Assembly: GCA_028713595.1 (NCBI GenBank)
Contig: JAQTNZ010000001.1
Coordinates: 23,616 to 40,143, forward strand
Length of the DNA: 16,528 nucleotides
Source of the DNA: Methylovulum sp.
Lineage (GTDB): Bacteria; Pseudomonadota; Gammaproteobacteria; Methylococcales; Methylomonadaceae
Direction: 5' to 3'
A program made the translations under genes and the position numbers. Of the stretch, positions 1 to 6,500 are shown piece by piece. Under the pieces are notes generated by a model that saw only the letters and a list, made by a program, of their open reading frames with translations, was not told where the DNA came from and did no database searches. The number at the start of each line of letters is the position of its first letter. Positions within the stretch are counted from its first letter, which is position 1.

Positions 1-478
1 CATTGTCAGGATCAACCACGACCGTCTCGATCAAGCCCGGATCCAGATAGCCCAACCGCACCGCGCCCGAAAACTCATTAACAAACGTCGGCCAGCACTG
101 CTCGCCGTATAACGCCAGCTCGCGCACCTTCTTAATCAGCTTGATGTTCATGCAATTGACCGGATGGTGCCAAAAGGCATCAATCTGTTTCTGCACTATT
201 TCATCATCCGCCCTCAGCTTGCAGCCGTCCGCCAAAATATAGGCGACCGGCAACTCGATCAGGCGGTTGGCCAGCAAGTTAGTCCGCCACAGATACACCG
301 CCAAGTCCTGCATCCGCCGCTGGGTCATCGGTGCCAGGTCACGCTTGGCATCGCCAGACAGAGGCCGCCAATCGGCATCATCTTGGTCGATCATCGTGCC
401 GGCCGCCGTGTATTGGGCTTCACGCAAAGTTGCGTCGGAAAATACCGTTGTCCATAGTTTTTGCCACCAGTTCATCAT
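1..478 (-). CDS. Phage portal protein, N-terminal part (cut by window edge)
   Basis: The frame is open from the ATG at 478 to the left edge (159 codons seen). Portal proteins form the dodecameric ring at the capsid vertex through which DNA is packaged. The visible part has the family's look: an N-terminal helix rich in Trp (NWWQKLW), a segment reading NLLANRLIELPVAYILADGC near residues 68-87, a 'tGEq'-like ELALYGEQCWP segment and a VRLGYLDPGLIETVVVDPDN-like segment at the end. It follows the large terminase directly, as in Mu (gp28 then gp29). The start overlaps the terminase stop as ATGA, with AAGGAG just upstream; a second ATG at 475 has better spacing (6 nt) and could be the real start. 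The C-terminal part is not visible, so I cannot separate a DUF935 (Mu gp29) type from another portal family. Confidence 0.85.
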   Translation of the reverse strand, partial: MMNWWQKLWTTVFSDATLREAQYTAAGTMIDQDDADWRPLSGDAKRDLAPMTQRRMQDLAVYLWRTNLLANRLIELPVAYILADGCKLRADDEIVQKQIDAFWHHPVNCMNIKLIKKVRELALYGEQCWPTFVNEFSGAVRLGYLDPGLIETVVVDPDN

Positions 479-2037
479 CTGCTCCTTAATAGTGCCTTGC
501 GGCGGGTGAGGCTATCCGGCAGATAAGTGTCGTTACCATCATCATCCACAGTTGCCCCGGCAGACGGCGGCGACAAGAAGCTGGCGTAATAAGCCAGGGC
601 CTTACTGATCGCGCTGTCGCCGTGGCGTTTTTTACCGTCGGTGGCCTCCGTCTTGGCCTTGGGCAAACAGATAATGCCGTTAATCACCTGCAAGGCGCGG
701 AGGTCACTGGCTTGGTCGGCATCGGCGGGGATAGCCAGCGTGCCGTCTTCAAAAGCCGCCTTAAAGCGGGGCATATTCTCCAAATACCACGCCTGGGAGA
801 GCTGTATCTCTTGGATGCGCGTGGAACCGTAACGGTGCCGGGCTTGTTCGGCCAGATAAGCGCCGTTGCCGCCCTTATCCAAGGCCCCGCCAATCAGCCC
901 CGGCAAACGGTCAACGATATAAAACAGCACCTGTTCCTGCTGTTTGAAGGGCATATTACGCATTTCGACGCTAAACGGCACGGTGCGGTCAAGATTGCTT
1001 TCAATCACCATCGGGTCAATCACCGTCAAGTCGGACACGCGGCCAAAGTCTTCGCCAAAACAATGCTGCCTGCGGCTATCGAGCTTTTCCAACACCGGCA
1101 ATAAGTTTTCTACGCACCAATCGTGTATTTCCGCCGCCCGCAAATGCTCCGGCCACTCGTTAAATGCGTCGTCTTTTTCCAAGCGGATAACGGGGTAATC
1201 CTTACTCATCCGCGCCTCAATCAATACCCGGCTCAGCGCGGAGCCGCCCGATTTGCTGGGGATACAAAAATACTCTTCATCCGCCGCCTCGCGGCTGGGG
1301 GCGTTGGCGATGGTCTTCGCCCGCCACGCCGCCTCGGCGGCTTCGCTCCATACTTTATCCGTGGTAAAGCAAATGCGCCGGAACAGGCCGTCAGCCAGCG
1401 CATCATCTAAGGTGACACGGTGGACGCTATACGGCTTGCGTCCGGCGCGGGCATCTTCGACGTAGTGGTTATAGTCATTGTCCACGCCATTGTGGGTGCT
1501 GATAATGCGCACCCGTGCGCCCCACATGGTCAAGGCCATTGCGGCTTTCAGCAGTTCGTGCAGCGAGTCGTGGAACGCGGCCTCATCAATGACCACATCG
1601 CCCTGCATCCCCCTCAAATTGCTGGGGCGCGAAGAAAGGGCGGTAATTTTGAAACCAGAATTAGGAAAACGGATGGTGTAAGTGAGGATGTCTTTCTTGC
1701 CGTCGGCATCCTTAAATAACGATTGCGAGACCACGCCCGCCAATTGGTTGAAGGCCTTGGCGAACAGGCCGCAAGCGGAAATGTATTCCAAGGCCATTTC
1801 TTGGCGGCTACCGACATAAAAGACGTTGCGCCCACCCCGTCGCTTGGATTTGGAGGCAGTGACGACATTGCTGGCGGCTTCCGCCCAGGTCAGCCCCGTG
1901 CGCCGCGACTTTTCGGCGATCTTAACCTCGCTCTCATCCTCAAACCACCGCGCCTGGTAGCCCAACAAGACAGGCTCATTGGCGGGGAAATGGTCGGCGG
2001 TTTGCAAATCCTCAAAGCCGTCAATCTTATCGGCCAT
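475..2037 (-). CDS. Terminase large subunit, Mu gp28-like
   Basis: This 520-aa packaging motor cleaves and translocates phage DNA into proheads. The N-terminal ATPase half shows a degenerate Walker A at about residues 42-50 (EKSRRTGLT), as in Mu gp28-type terminases, Walker B at 147-152 (DVVIDE) and a coupling motif at 178-183 (IISTHN). The C-terminal RNase H-like nuclease half offers three acidic residues in the expected places: D330 (GEDFG), D387 (ALDKGG) and D474 (HGDSA). Length is normal for the family. The start ATG at 2037 lies 1 nt after the stop of the small-subunit gene and the stop overlaps the portal start, so the three genes are translationally coupled. No key residue appears lost. 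Confidence 0.93.
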   Translation of the reverse strand: MADKIDGFEDLQTADHFPANEPVLLGYQARWFEDESEVKIAEKSRRTGLTWAEAASNVVTASKSKRRGGRNVFYVGSRQEMALEYISACGLFAKAFNQLAGVVSQSLFKDADGKKDILTYTIRFPNSGFKITALSSRPSNLRGMQGDVVIDEAAFHDSLHELLKAAMALTMWGARVRIISTHNGVDNDYNHYVEDARAGRKPYSVHRVTLDDALADGLFRRICFTTDKVWSEAAEAAWRAKTIANAPSREAADEEYFCIPSKSGGSALSRVLIEARMSKDYPVIRLEKDDAFNEWPEHLRAAEIHDWCVENLLPVLEKLDSRRQHCFGEDFGRVSDLTVIDPMVIESNLDRTVPFSVEMRNMPFKQQEQVLFYIVDRLPGLIGGALDKGGNGAYLAEQARHRYGSTRIQEIQLSQAWYLENMPRFKAAFEDGTLAIPADADQASDLRALQVINGIICLPKAKTEATDGKKRHGDSAISKALAYYASFLSPPSAGATVDDDGNDTYLPDSLTRRKALLRSR

Positions 2038-2038
2038 C

Positions 2039-2590
2039 TTATTTGCCTATCAGGATGCGGCGGATCGAGGCCTCCAGCTCCGGGCTGATGCCGTCATTTT
2101 TCAGGCCGTCGCTCAGGTCTTCGGCGGCTTTAAGGCGTTCTTGCTCGCGGATTTGCTGTTCAAATTCACGCTTCCACTTGGCGCTGCCCACGGCGGAGCG
2201 GTTTAAATTTGCCCCTGCCGCGATAATCCGGGGCATGAATTTCAAACGTTCCTGCATCGTCAAGTCTGATGCCGATTCCAACATGTCCAGCAATTGGTCT
2301 AAAGAGGCCATCTCGCTCAATTCCAACAGCGCGGCCTTTTCATCATCAGTGGTGCCGCGTAAGGTCTTGGCGATTTCCAGCCGCTCACGGGCGCGGGCGG
2401 TAGCCCGTTCCATCTTATCTTTTAAGCCCTTGCTATACACGCCTAGCGATGACTTGCTGACTTCATAACCTTGTTGGCCTAGCCACGCGGATAATGCCAC
2501 CAAGTCTCCAAAACCGGAGCCAAAAAGCTTTTGGTTAAGCTCATCGCGTACGGCATCGGGCATGGTGTCAAATATCGAGCGTGGCGGCAT
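2039..2590 (-). CDS. DUF3486 family protein, Mu gp27-like (probable small terminase)
   Basis: This 183-aa protein begins with a putative DNA-binding N-terminus (helical, residues about 8-60, with LSAWLGQQGYEVSKSSLGVY reading as a helix-turn-helix) followed by long charged helices (about 65-150) likely to form a coiled coil or oligomer. This fits the DUF3486 family found directly upstream of Mu gp28-like terminases and thought to act as the small, DNA-recognising terminase subunit. The start overlaps the upstream stop as TAATG. The small-subunit role is inferred from position and domain layout. Confidence 0.85.
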   Translation of the reverse strand: MPPRSIFDTMPDAVRDELNQKLFGSGFGDLVALSAWLGQQGYEVSKSSLGVYSKGLKDKMERATARARERLEIAKTLRGTTDDEKAALLELSEMASLDQLLDMLESASDLTMQERLKFMPRIIAAGANLNRSAVGSAKWKREFEQQIREQERLKAAEDLSDGLKNDGISPELEASIRRILIGK

Positions 2591-2889
2591 TATTTAGGCT
2601 CCGGCAAGGCAACGCCTGGGTTATGGCTCAGGCCTTGGCGCACGTCGTCGCCTTTAGCCGTCAATGTCGCCACCCAAACGCCTTCGGGCTTTTGGATATA
2701 AGCCAAGCCTTGCTCACCTAGCCATTGCAAATCAGACCGTAGGCCATCCGTACCAATAGCCTGCCCCTGATTAGCCAAGCCGCTTTTAATATGATGCTCA
2801 TGGAGCGTATAGGATGTTGCGCCGCTCAACAGGTTTAAAATCGCCAAGCGGCGGAATTTTGTCATTTCTTCGTTATAGGTACTCATCAT
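2590..2889 (-). CDS. Small winged-helix protein, Mu gp26-like
   Basis: This 99-aa protein sits in the Mu gp26 position, between DUF2730 and the gp27-like gene. The N-terminal half is helical (RRLAILNLLSGATSYTLHEH). The C-terminal half reads as a winged helix: a recognition-type helix (LRSDLQWLGEQGLAYI), then a wing with the typical 'W-x-LT-x-KG' pattern (VWVATLTAKGDDV). Two tandem ATGs (2889, 2886) follow a TGATGATG overlap with the upstream stop, so either could be used. It may regulate or assist packaging; no function is established from the sequence. Confidence 0.8.
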   Translation of the reverse strand: MMSTYNEEMTKFRRLAILNLLSGATSYTLHEHHIKSGLANQGQAIGTDGLRSDLQWLGEQGLAYIQKPEGVWVATLTAKGDDVRQGLSHNPGVALPEPK

Positions 2890-3260
2890 CAGTCCTTACT
2901 GTGGTTACGCCAAAAAGTGTCCATCCGGTTCAACAGTTCATTAACGCCTTTTAATTGGCCAGAAACGCTAGAAACGTTGTTAGATAAGGAGCCAAGTTTT
3001 TCTGATACCCTACGAATTTCCTCATAGACCTTCGCTAAATCATCATGGTTGGGCTTACCATCAACAACGGGCTTAATCCCCGACAACTCACGGCCATGCT
3101 TGTTAAGTTCCGCCCACAATTCATTAACTTCCTTTTCTATTTTGTTTTTATGGGCATCAAGGTCATCTTGCGCAACCTTATGCCGGTTGCTGATCGAATT
3201 GAATAGGCTCAACCCGAAATTACAGACCAAAAACACCAGCACCCAATTGATTTGATCCAT
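2889..3260 (-). CDS. DUF2730 family protein, Mu gp25-like; membrane-anchored coiled coil
   Basis: This 123-aa protein has one N-terminal transmembrane helix (about residues 5-20, WVLVFLVCNFGLSLF) followed by a long charged region with heptad-like spacing (about 30-115) that should form a coiled coil. This is the layout of DUF2730 proteins in Mu-like phages, always next to the TraR-like and gp26-like genes. A role at the inner membrane during lysis or head morphogenesis is possible, and the topology also resembles an inner-membrane spanin, but no outer-membrane partner gene is seen nearby. Start overlaps the previous stop as TAATG. Confidence 0.78.
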   Translation of the reverse strand: MDQINWVLVFLVCNFGLSLFNSISNRHKVAQDDLDAHKNKIEKEVNELWAELNKHGRELSGIKPVVDGKPNHDDLAKVYEEIRRVSEKLGSLSNNVSSVSGQLKGVNELLNRMDTFWRNHSKD

Positions 3261-3478
3261 TACCTTCTCCGTTCCAGCAACTCTTCAGCGGCTTTACACC
3301 CAATACACAACGTCACGCCCGGCAATGCCTTCCGGCGGGCGGCGGGGATGTCATTGCCGCATTGCCCGCAAAATTCTGCCGACTCGCCCGCCATCGCCGC
3401 GTGGCCTTGCTGATGGTGCAACAAGGCCAACGCCTGAAAACGTTCGGTCTCCAGCGCCGCCCGTTCATCGTCCGTCAT
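3260..3478 (-). CDS. TraR/DksA-type zinc finger protein
   Basis: This 72-aa protein has a four-cysteine zinc finger at C37-x2-C40 and C58-x2-C61, preceded by a helix (residues about 3-30) and followed by a short basic helix (ELLERRR). This is the small TraR-like form found in Mu-like phages and plasmids. TraR binds the RNA polymerase secondary channel and mimics DksA with ppGpp. Helix 1 carries acidic residues near the start (TDDE), as needed at the tip that reaches the active site. Start overlaps the upstream stop (TAATG). Confidence 0.9.
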   Translation of the reverse strand: MTDDERAALETERFQALALLHHQQGHAAMAGESAEFCGQCGNDIPAARRKALPGVTLCIGCKAAEELLERRR

Positions 3479-3645
3479 TACAAACCTATCTTCTCGATCT
3501 TATGCCCGATGCCTAAAATGCCCAGCCCCTCGACAACAAAGCGCATACCTGTATCGGCTTCATGCAAACCCAGTAAAATGCCTACTGCCCCATACGTTAT
3601 AGAAAGCAATCCCGCGGCTTTCGTTTTCCAGCCTGTCAAGCCCAT
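3478..3645 (-). CDS. Small membrane protein, holin-like
   Basis: This 55-aa ORF starts at ATG 3645, with AAGGTG five bases upstream, and ends in TAATG overlap with the TraR-like gene. The product is hydrophobic with two candidate membrane segments (about 10-26, GLLSITYGAVGILLG, and about 36-48, FVVEGLGILGIG) and a charged end with HKIEK. Small phage proteins with this 'WKTKAAG...GLGILGIGHKIEK' pattern are common near lysis genes. Its position just after the endolysin suggests a holin or lysis accessory role, but this is inferred. Confidence 0.75.
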   Translation of the reverse strand: MGLTGWKTKAAGLLSITYGAVGILLGLHEADTGMRFVVEGLGILGIGHKIEKIGL

Positions 3646-3660
3646 GTCATCACCTTAAAT

Positions 3661-3687
3661 AAAAAAGGTGCGGCCACTTGCCGCACC
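3661..3687 (-). terminator. Intrinsic terminator after the endolysin gene
   Basis: Read on the minus strand, a 7-bp perfect stem (GGTGCGG / CCGCACC, 7-nt loop) is followed by six T residues and an ATTT tail. A smaller GGCC-GAAA-GGCC hairpin sits just upstream at 3694-3705. It lies between the endolysin stop and the ribosome-binding site of the holin-like gene. Confidence 0.8.
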
Positions 3688-3716
3688 GGAGAAGGCCTTT
3701 CGGCCAGGAGGTAGCT

Positions 3717-4142
3717 TTATTCGATGTCTTTTAATTGGAAGTGCATCCCATCGGGTTTTGTCCAATTGCCACCCCAGTCAAACCCCGCATTGGTAAAGCA
3801 TTTCACGAACTGTGGGCGCAGGTTAGGCGGCTTGCCGAAGCCGTTCCACGCCGCGTTGATGTCTATGGCCAAGCCCCAACTGTGCAAGCTGGGCGAGGCC
3901 GCGCCGCGTTTTTTCCTGATGTTGAAACAACCGTCCCAACTTTTCAGGTATTTTATTTCGCCGGTGCTGACCAAATTTCTGAACGCTTGGGTCAGTGGCC
4001 CCACCATTTGCTTGTTGCAGTAGATTTTTTTAGGGATAAAGCCTATTTCCAGATCGGCGGGCACATCAAAAACCGTCATGAAATGGGTTTCCATTTTTAA
4101 GGGGTCGCCGAAGACGGCAAGACATTTTTTGGCAGTCAGCAT
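3717..4142 (-). CDS. Endolysin, peptidase M15 family (peptidoglycan L-Ala-D-Glu / D-Ala-D-Ala peptidase type)
   Basis: This 141-aa single-domain protein carries the M15 zinc site: H87 and D94 in SLHSWGLAIDIN (the S-x-H-x6-D pattern) and H134 in DGMHFQL, with D131 or a neighbour as likely general base. These enzymes cut peptide bonds in peptidoglycan at the end of the lytic cycle. There is no signal peptide or wall-binding domain, so it should need a holin to reach the wall; the small hydrophobic ORF downstream is the candidate. A good ribosome-binding site (AGAGGTG) precedes ATG 4142. Unlike its neighbours, the gene is not coupled to others: terminators flank it on both sides. Confidence 0.9.
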   Translation of the reverse strand: MLTAKKCLAVFGDPLKMETHFMTVFDVPADLEIGFIPKKIYCNKQMVGPLTQAFRNLVSTGEIKYLKSWDGCFNIRKKRGAASPSLHSWGLAIDINAAWNGFGKPPNLRPQFVKCFTNAGFDWGGNWTKPDGMHFQLKDIE

Positions 4143-4169
4143 CGTTCACCTCTTTTTTGCGGGATGGAT

Positions 4170-4190
4170 TTAAGTACGGTGATAGCTTAA
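4170..4190. promoter_or_regulatory. Inverted repeat upstream of the endolysin gene
   Basis: TTAAG and CTTAA arms are separated by 11 nt in the 65-nt leader between the upstream terminator and the endolysin start. Since a terminator lies just upstream, a promoter is expected here, and this is a plausible activator or operator site. I see no convincing -10/-35 pair, which would fit an activator-dependent late promoter. Confidence 0.35.
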
Positions 4191-4201
4191 TCGCCGAGCA
4201 T

Positions 4202-4236
4202 AAAAAAACCCCACAGGACGCGTGTCCCGTAGGGTT
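4202..4236 (-). terminator. Strong intrinsic terminator after the KilA-N unit
   Basis: On the minus strand a 13-nt arm (AACCCTACGGGAC) pairs almost completely with GTCCTGTGGGGTT around an ACGC loop and runs into seven T residues. It lies 33 nt after the stop of the small gene at 4269 and ends the KilA-N transcription unit. Confidence 0.88.
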
Positions 4237-4268
4237 CTGGTGTGTCTAAAAGGTTGATTTATGGTAAC

Positions 4269-4451
4269 TTAAAAACGTGCCGGGAGCAATTCCTCCACTG
4301 TCCGCGCATACACCGCCAGCGACTCGCTGTCTATTTCCCGCAGGGCCTTCTTGTTTTCCACGGGGGTGCTCAGGTCGGCCATCATCCTCAGCAGGTGCTT
4401 GGCGATGCTGATGTTGTTGGCCTCGTCATCGGTCAGTTCCATGATGCTCAT
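4269..4451 (-). CDS. Small hypothetical protein downstream of KilA-N
   Basis: This 60-aa acidic, helical protein (MSIMELTDDEANN... ending EELLPARF) is not one I recognise. The start ATG at 4451 overlaps the KilA-N stop as ATGA, so it is translationally coupled to it; AAGGCGG upstream is a fair ribosome-binding site. An internal ATG at 4442 (MELTDDE) is an alternative. It is the last gene before a strong terminator. Coupling suggests it works with, or modifies, the KilA-N protein. Confidence 0.7.
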   Translation of the reverse strand: MSIMELTDDEANNISIAKHLLRMMADLSTPVENKKALREIDSESLAVYARTVEELLPARF

Positions 4452-5098
4452 GCCGCACCGCCTTGGCCGGGCAAACGGGCGGTGTCGGCACAAACGCTGA
4501 AACCGCATCCGCGCAGACGTTTGACGGCCCTGTAGACTGCGGAATTGCCCAAGCCCAGCATTTCGCCGATCCGGGCTTGCGAATAGCCCAAGCGGGTCAG
4601 GTTCAGCACGTCTTTCAGGGAGGGGTTGGCTTTCAGCAGTTCGGCTTGCAGGGCGGCGAAGTGGGTGGGGATGGTATAACCTTGCGCCAAGGCGGGGCGT
4701 TCCAATCGGTATTGCCCGTCCGGGTGCAGGTAGTATGTGGCAAGTTCGTCATCGGGGTCAGGCTGGGTGGCTAACGCGTCGTAAGCACGGATAACTTGCA
4801 GGCTGAATTTTGGGCTGATCCACATGGCATAGGCGTAAACAATTTCTTTTGCAACGTAAGTACCAGGAGCTTTGCCGCCATTTACAACTTCAACAGCAGT
4901 CCTCATTTCTGAGGAGTGACTTCTCATATCTGAGCAACGACTAATCTCTTCGACAAGCTCTTTAGTAGTGGCAAGCCGTAAGAAGTTTGCGGGTTGGTGC
5001 TTTGAATTATCGCCCGCTGCTTTATGCAGATCGTTAAGGCAGTAGCGACCTTGATTGTCTTGGCGGATATGGGTATTGGAAATGGATAGTGTGTTCAT
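4448..5098 (-). CDS. KilA-N domain protein, probable phage antirepressor / DNA-binding regulator
   Basis: This 216-aa protein has a KilA-N domain at about residues 8-108 (IRQDNQGRYCLNDLHKAAGD at the front; the AKEIVYAYAMWISPKFSLQV helix with conserved W93 and F98). A C-terminal helix-turn-helix lies at about 165-197 (LGYSQARIGEMLGLGNSAVY). KilA-N proteins include phage antirepressors that inactivate the lysogeny repressor. The start is set at ATG 5098, since AGGA lies 8 nt upstream; longer reading depends on a TTG. The ribosome-binding region is complementary to the loop of an RNA hairpin about 70 nt upstream (see 5161-5221), pointing to antisense control. Mu itself has no such gene, so this looks like an acquired immunity module. 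Confidence 0.87.
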   Translation of the reverse strand: MNTLSISNTHIRQDNQGRYCLNDLHKAAGDNSKHQPANFLRLATTKELVEEISRCSDMRSHSSEMRTAVEVVNGGKAPGTYVAKEIVYAYAMWISPKFSLQVIRAYDALATQPDPDDELATYYLHPDGQYRLERPALAQGYTIPTHFAALQAELLKANPSLKDVLNLTRLGYSQARIGEMLGLGNSAVYRAVKRLRGCGFSVCADTARLPGQGGAA

Positions 5099-5104
5099 GA
5101 TGAA

Positions 5105-5113
5105 TCCTAGAAT
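5105..5113 (-). promoter_or_regulatory. Antisense target at the KilA-N ribosome-binding site
   Basis: On the minus strand this reads ATTCTAGGA and contains the AGGA Shine-Dalgarno element of KilA-N. It is the exact complement of the hairpin loop sequence TCCTAGAAT at 5180-5188. Pairing would block ribosome entry. Confidence 0.6.
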
Positions 5114-5131
5114 AAATTCAAGATTCTGACA

Positions 5132-5149
5132 CCATGAGACCAATCATGG
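5132..5149. repeat. Inverted repeat in the KilA-N leader
   Basis: CCATGA and TCATGG arms with a 6-nt spacer, between the C4-like RNA and the KilA-N start. It could be an operator or a leader hairpin. On the minus strand it also contains an ATG opening a 9-codon leader ORF (ATG at 5147, stop before the KilA-N start), in the place where icd lies in P1. Confidence 0.35.
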
Positions 5150-5160
5150 GTGCCAGACTG

Positions 5161-5221
5161 GACGAGGTTGGCCTACCGGATTCTAGGAACCGGCCACTCT
5201 TGCGAGTGCCTCACCCAGCCC
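5161..5221 (-). ncRNA. C4-like antisense RNA candidate controlling KilA-N
   Basis: On the minus strand, from GGGCTGGGTGAGG, two hairpins follow each other. Hairpin 1 is CACTC-GCAA-GAGTG (5195-5208). Hairpin 2 has CCGG arms (5176-5179 and 5190-5193) and a 10-nt loop holding TCCTAGAAT. This loop is perfectly complementary over 9 nt to the KilA-N ribosome-binding region. A second short match, TGGGTG (5212-5217), pairs with CACCCA (5147-5152) in the leader. Two hairpins, location just upstream and on the same strand as an antirepressor-type gene, and two short complementary segments are the hallmarks of the C4 RNAs of phages P1 and P7. A weak promoter (TTATGC, 17 nt, CATTAT; -10 at 5225-5230) would start transcription right at the RNA's 5' end. 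The family assignment is from memory of the family's design, not from a search. Confidence 0.65.
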
Positions 5222-5246
5222 GACATAATGACGAGCAAAAGTGATA

Positions 5247-5281
5247 CGCATAAAAAAACCGCAACTGCGGCGGCTTATGCG
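5247..5281 (-). terminator. Intrinsic terminator after the RTX gene
   Basis: On the minus strand CCGCA-GT-TGCGG (5270-5259) runs straight into seven T residues (5258-5252). An outer pair of arms (CGCATAA / TTATGCG) extends the structure, so it may also act on the plus strand. It separates the RTX unit from the C4-KilA-N unit. Confidence 0.8.
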
Positions 5282-5307
5282 CCTAGAAAAACCGAGAGGC
5301 CAATCCC

Positions 5308-5331
5308 GTGCGCTGGATTTTGCCAGCGCAC
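5308..5331. repeat. Perfect hairpin between RTX stop and terminator
   Basis: Perfect 9-bp arms GTGCGCTGG and CCAGCGCAC around a 6-nt loop. There is no T-tract on either strand, so it is not an intrinsic terminator itself; it may protect the 3' end of the RTX message or mark the edge of an inserted cassette. The rest of the 277-nt gap (5099-5375) holds the C4-like RNA and the terminator. Confidence 0.6.
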
Positions 5332-5375
5332 AATTAGATTAGCATCCCGTTTAGGTTTGTCAATAAATAAAAATG

Positions 5376-6029
5376 TTAAAGCACCAAGTTAGCATCCTGT
5401 AAACTTATGACACCGCTCAATTTCACAGAAAATTCAATGCTTGAAAAATCGTTATCTGTATTAGCAATTAAGCTATTGGTAGCGGCATCAAATTTTATTT
5501 GTCCCGCCGCCCAAAAATCGCTTTGGTCATCAATCCTTACGAATGACTCATTGATTTTTGTAGTTAGTTGGTTTGCATCCATATACGACAAATCAAGTAT
5601 GTCATTGTTGCCAAAGTTTTTTATGACATCCTGGGTTTTTTGGCTTGTCCATGATTCGGCAGCGTCATAATAAAAAAATGTGTCTTGATTGCCGCTACCG
5701 ATCATCGTGTCCTTACCCATGCCGGGAATAAAGCTTCCCCATCCAGTCATAACGTCATTTCCATCGCCGCCTTCAAAGTAATTGTAACCGCTTCCACCAT
5801 TGAGATAATCGTTGCCGTTTCCACCAATCAAATTATCAGAGCCATTGCCTCCAAATAAGCGGTCATTACCGTCACCGCCAAACAAATAATCATCGCCTTT
5901 TTCTCCATAAATTAAATCGTTTCCACCGTTTCCTTGGATATTGTCATTGCCGTCACGACCATAAATTTCATCATCAGCCTCTGTTCCAGGCATATAGTCA
6001 TTATTTTTCGTACCAATTAATTTAGCCAT
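5376..6029 (-). CDS. RTX calcium-binding repeat protein without a catalytic domain
   Basis: This 217-aa protein opens with MAKLIGTKNNDYMPGT and carries about eight nonapeptide RTX repeats of the GGxGxDxUx type at about residues 23-95 (for example GGDGNDRLF, GGNGNDYLN), which bind calcium in a parallel beta-roll. The remainder (about 100-217) resembles the C-terminal secretion region of serralysin-type RTX proteins (VIKNFGNNDILDLSYMD, then DGQ/AGQIKFDAATNSL-like strands). There is no N-terminal signal peptide, in line with type I secretion. No protease, lipase or toxin domain is present. AGGA lies 8 nt before ATG 6029. RTX genes are not part of the Mu core, so this is probably a cargo gene or an inserted moron, perhaps a secreted or particle-associated adhesin. 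Confidence 0.88.
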   Translation of the reverse strand: MAKLIGTKNNDYMPGTEADDEIYGRDGNDNIQGNGGNDLIYGEKGDDYLFGGDGNDRLFGGNGSDNLIGGNGNDYLNGGSGYNYFEGGDGNDVMTGWGSFIPGMGKDTMIGSGNQDTFFYYDAAESWTSQKTQDVIKNFGNNDILDLSYMDANQLTTKINESFVRIDDQSDFWAAGQIKFDAATNSLIANTDNDFSSIEFSVKLSGVISLQDANLVL

Positions 6030-6060
6030 CGTTTGTTCCTATAAGTTATTGATAAGTTGA

Positions 6061-6453
6061 TTATTGCTTAACGCCGCTGAACTGGTCGCCCACATAAGGG
6101 TTGCCGGACTGCCAGGCCATGCCGCTGATCGAGTCCTTGCCCTTGCTGATGTAGGCCTCCACCTGACGGCCATCAGCGCCCACGGTGATGTTGCCGTAAA
6201 CCCGGCAATCGCTGGCGATGTTCAGGTTGCCGCGCAGGCTGACGGTCGCCACGCCGGGCAACCAGCAGGTGGAGGTGGTGCCGATGGCGGTGCCGCTGCC
6301 GGGCATGGACAAGGTGCAACGGCCCACGCTGTTGAACACGGTAAACAGCCGCCAAGCCCCGGTAAGGTCGGAACGGGTGCAGGTGGCGGCATGGCCGCCT
6401 ATCGGCAACAGCAGCGCCAAGGCGGCTAATAAGGCATTGGGTTTTAATTTCAT
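6061..6453 (-). CDS. Small secreted protein of unknown function
   Basis: This 130-aa protein begins with a clear Sec signal peptide (MKLKPNALLAALALLLPIGGHA, cleavage likely after GGHA, residue 22). The mature part has five or so cysteines and a beta-rich pattern (for example ATVSLRGNLNIASDCRVYGNITVGADG) suggestive of a small disulfide-bonded beta protein. I do not recognise a family. ATG 6453 is chosen because AGGA lies 5 nt upstream and the signal peptide starts there; the longer reading from 6603 runs through the hairpin and promoter region. It shares a unit with the RTX gene 31 nt downstream, so both probably supply extracytoplasmic products. Confidence 0.75.
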   Translation of the reverse strand: MKLKPNALLAALALLLPIGGHAATCTRSDLTGAWRLFTVFNSVGRCTLSMPGSGTAIGTTSTCWLPGVATVSLRGNLNIASDCRVYGNITVGADGRQVEAYISKGKDSISGMAWQSGNPYVGDQFSGVKQ

Positions 6454-6500
6454 AAAAATCCTGATTTTGGGTTGGAATAACCGTGCAATACGGCGGTGAC

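Noticed and set aside
3724..4023. Plus-strand ORF preceded by AGGAGG, antisense to the endolysin
   Set aside because: It is a shadow of the M15 gene with the zinc motif on the other strand; the AGGAGG is 12 nt from the ATG and no protein family is suggested.
5150..5392. Plus-strand 80-aa ORF covering the gap between KilA-N and RTX genes
   Set aside because: It runs through the C4-like hairpins and the terminator and is explained by them; no ribosome-binding site and no recognisable protein.
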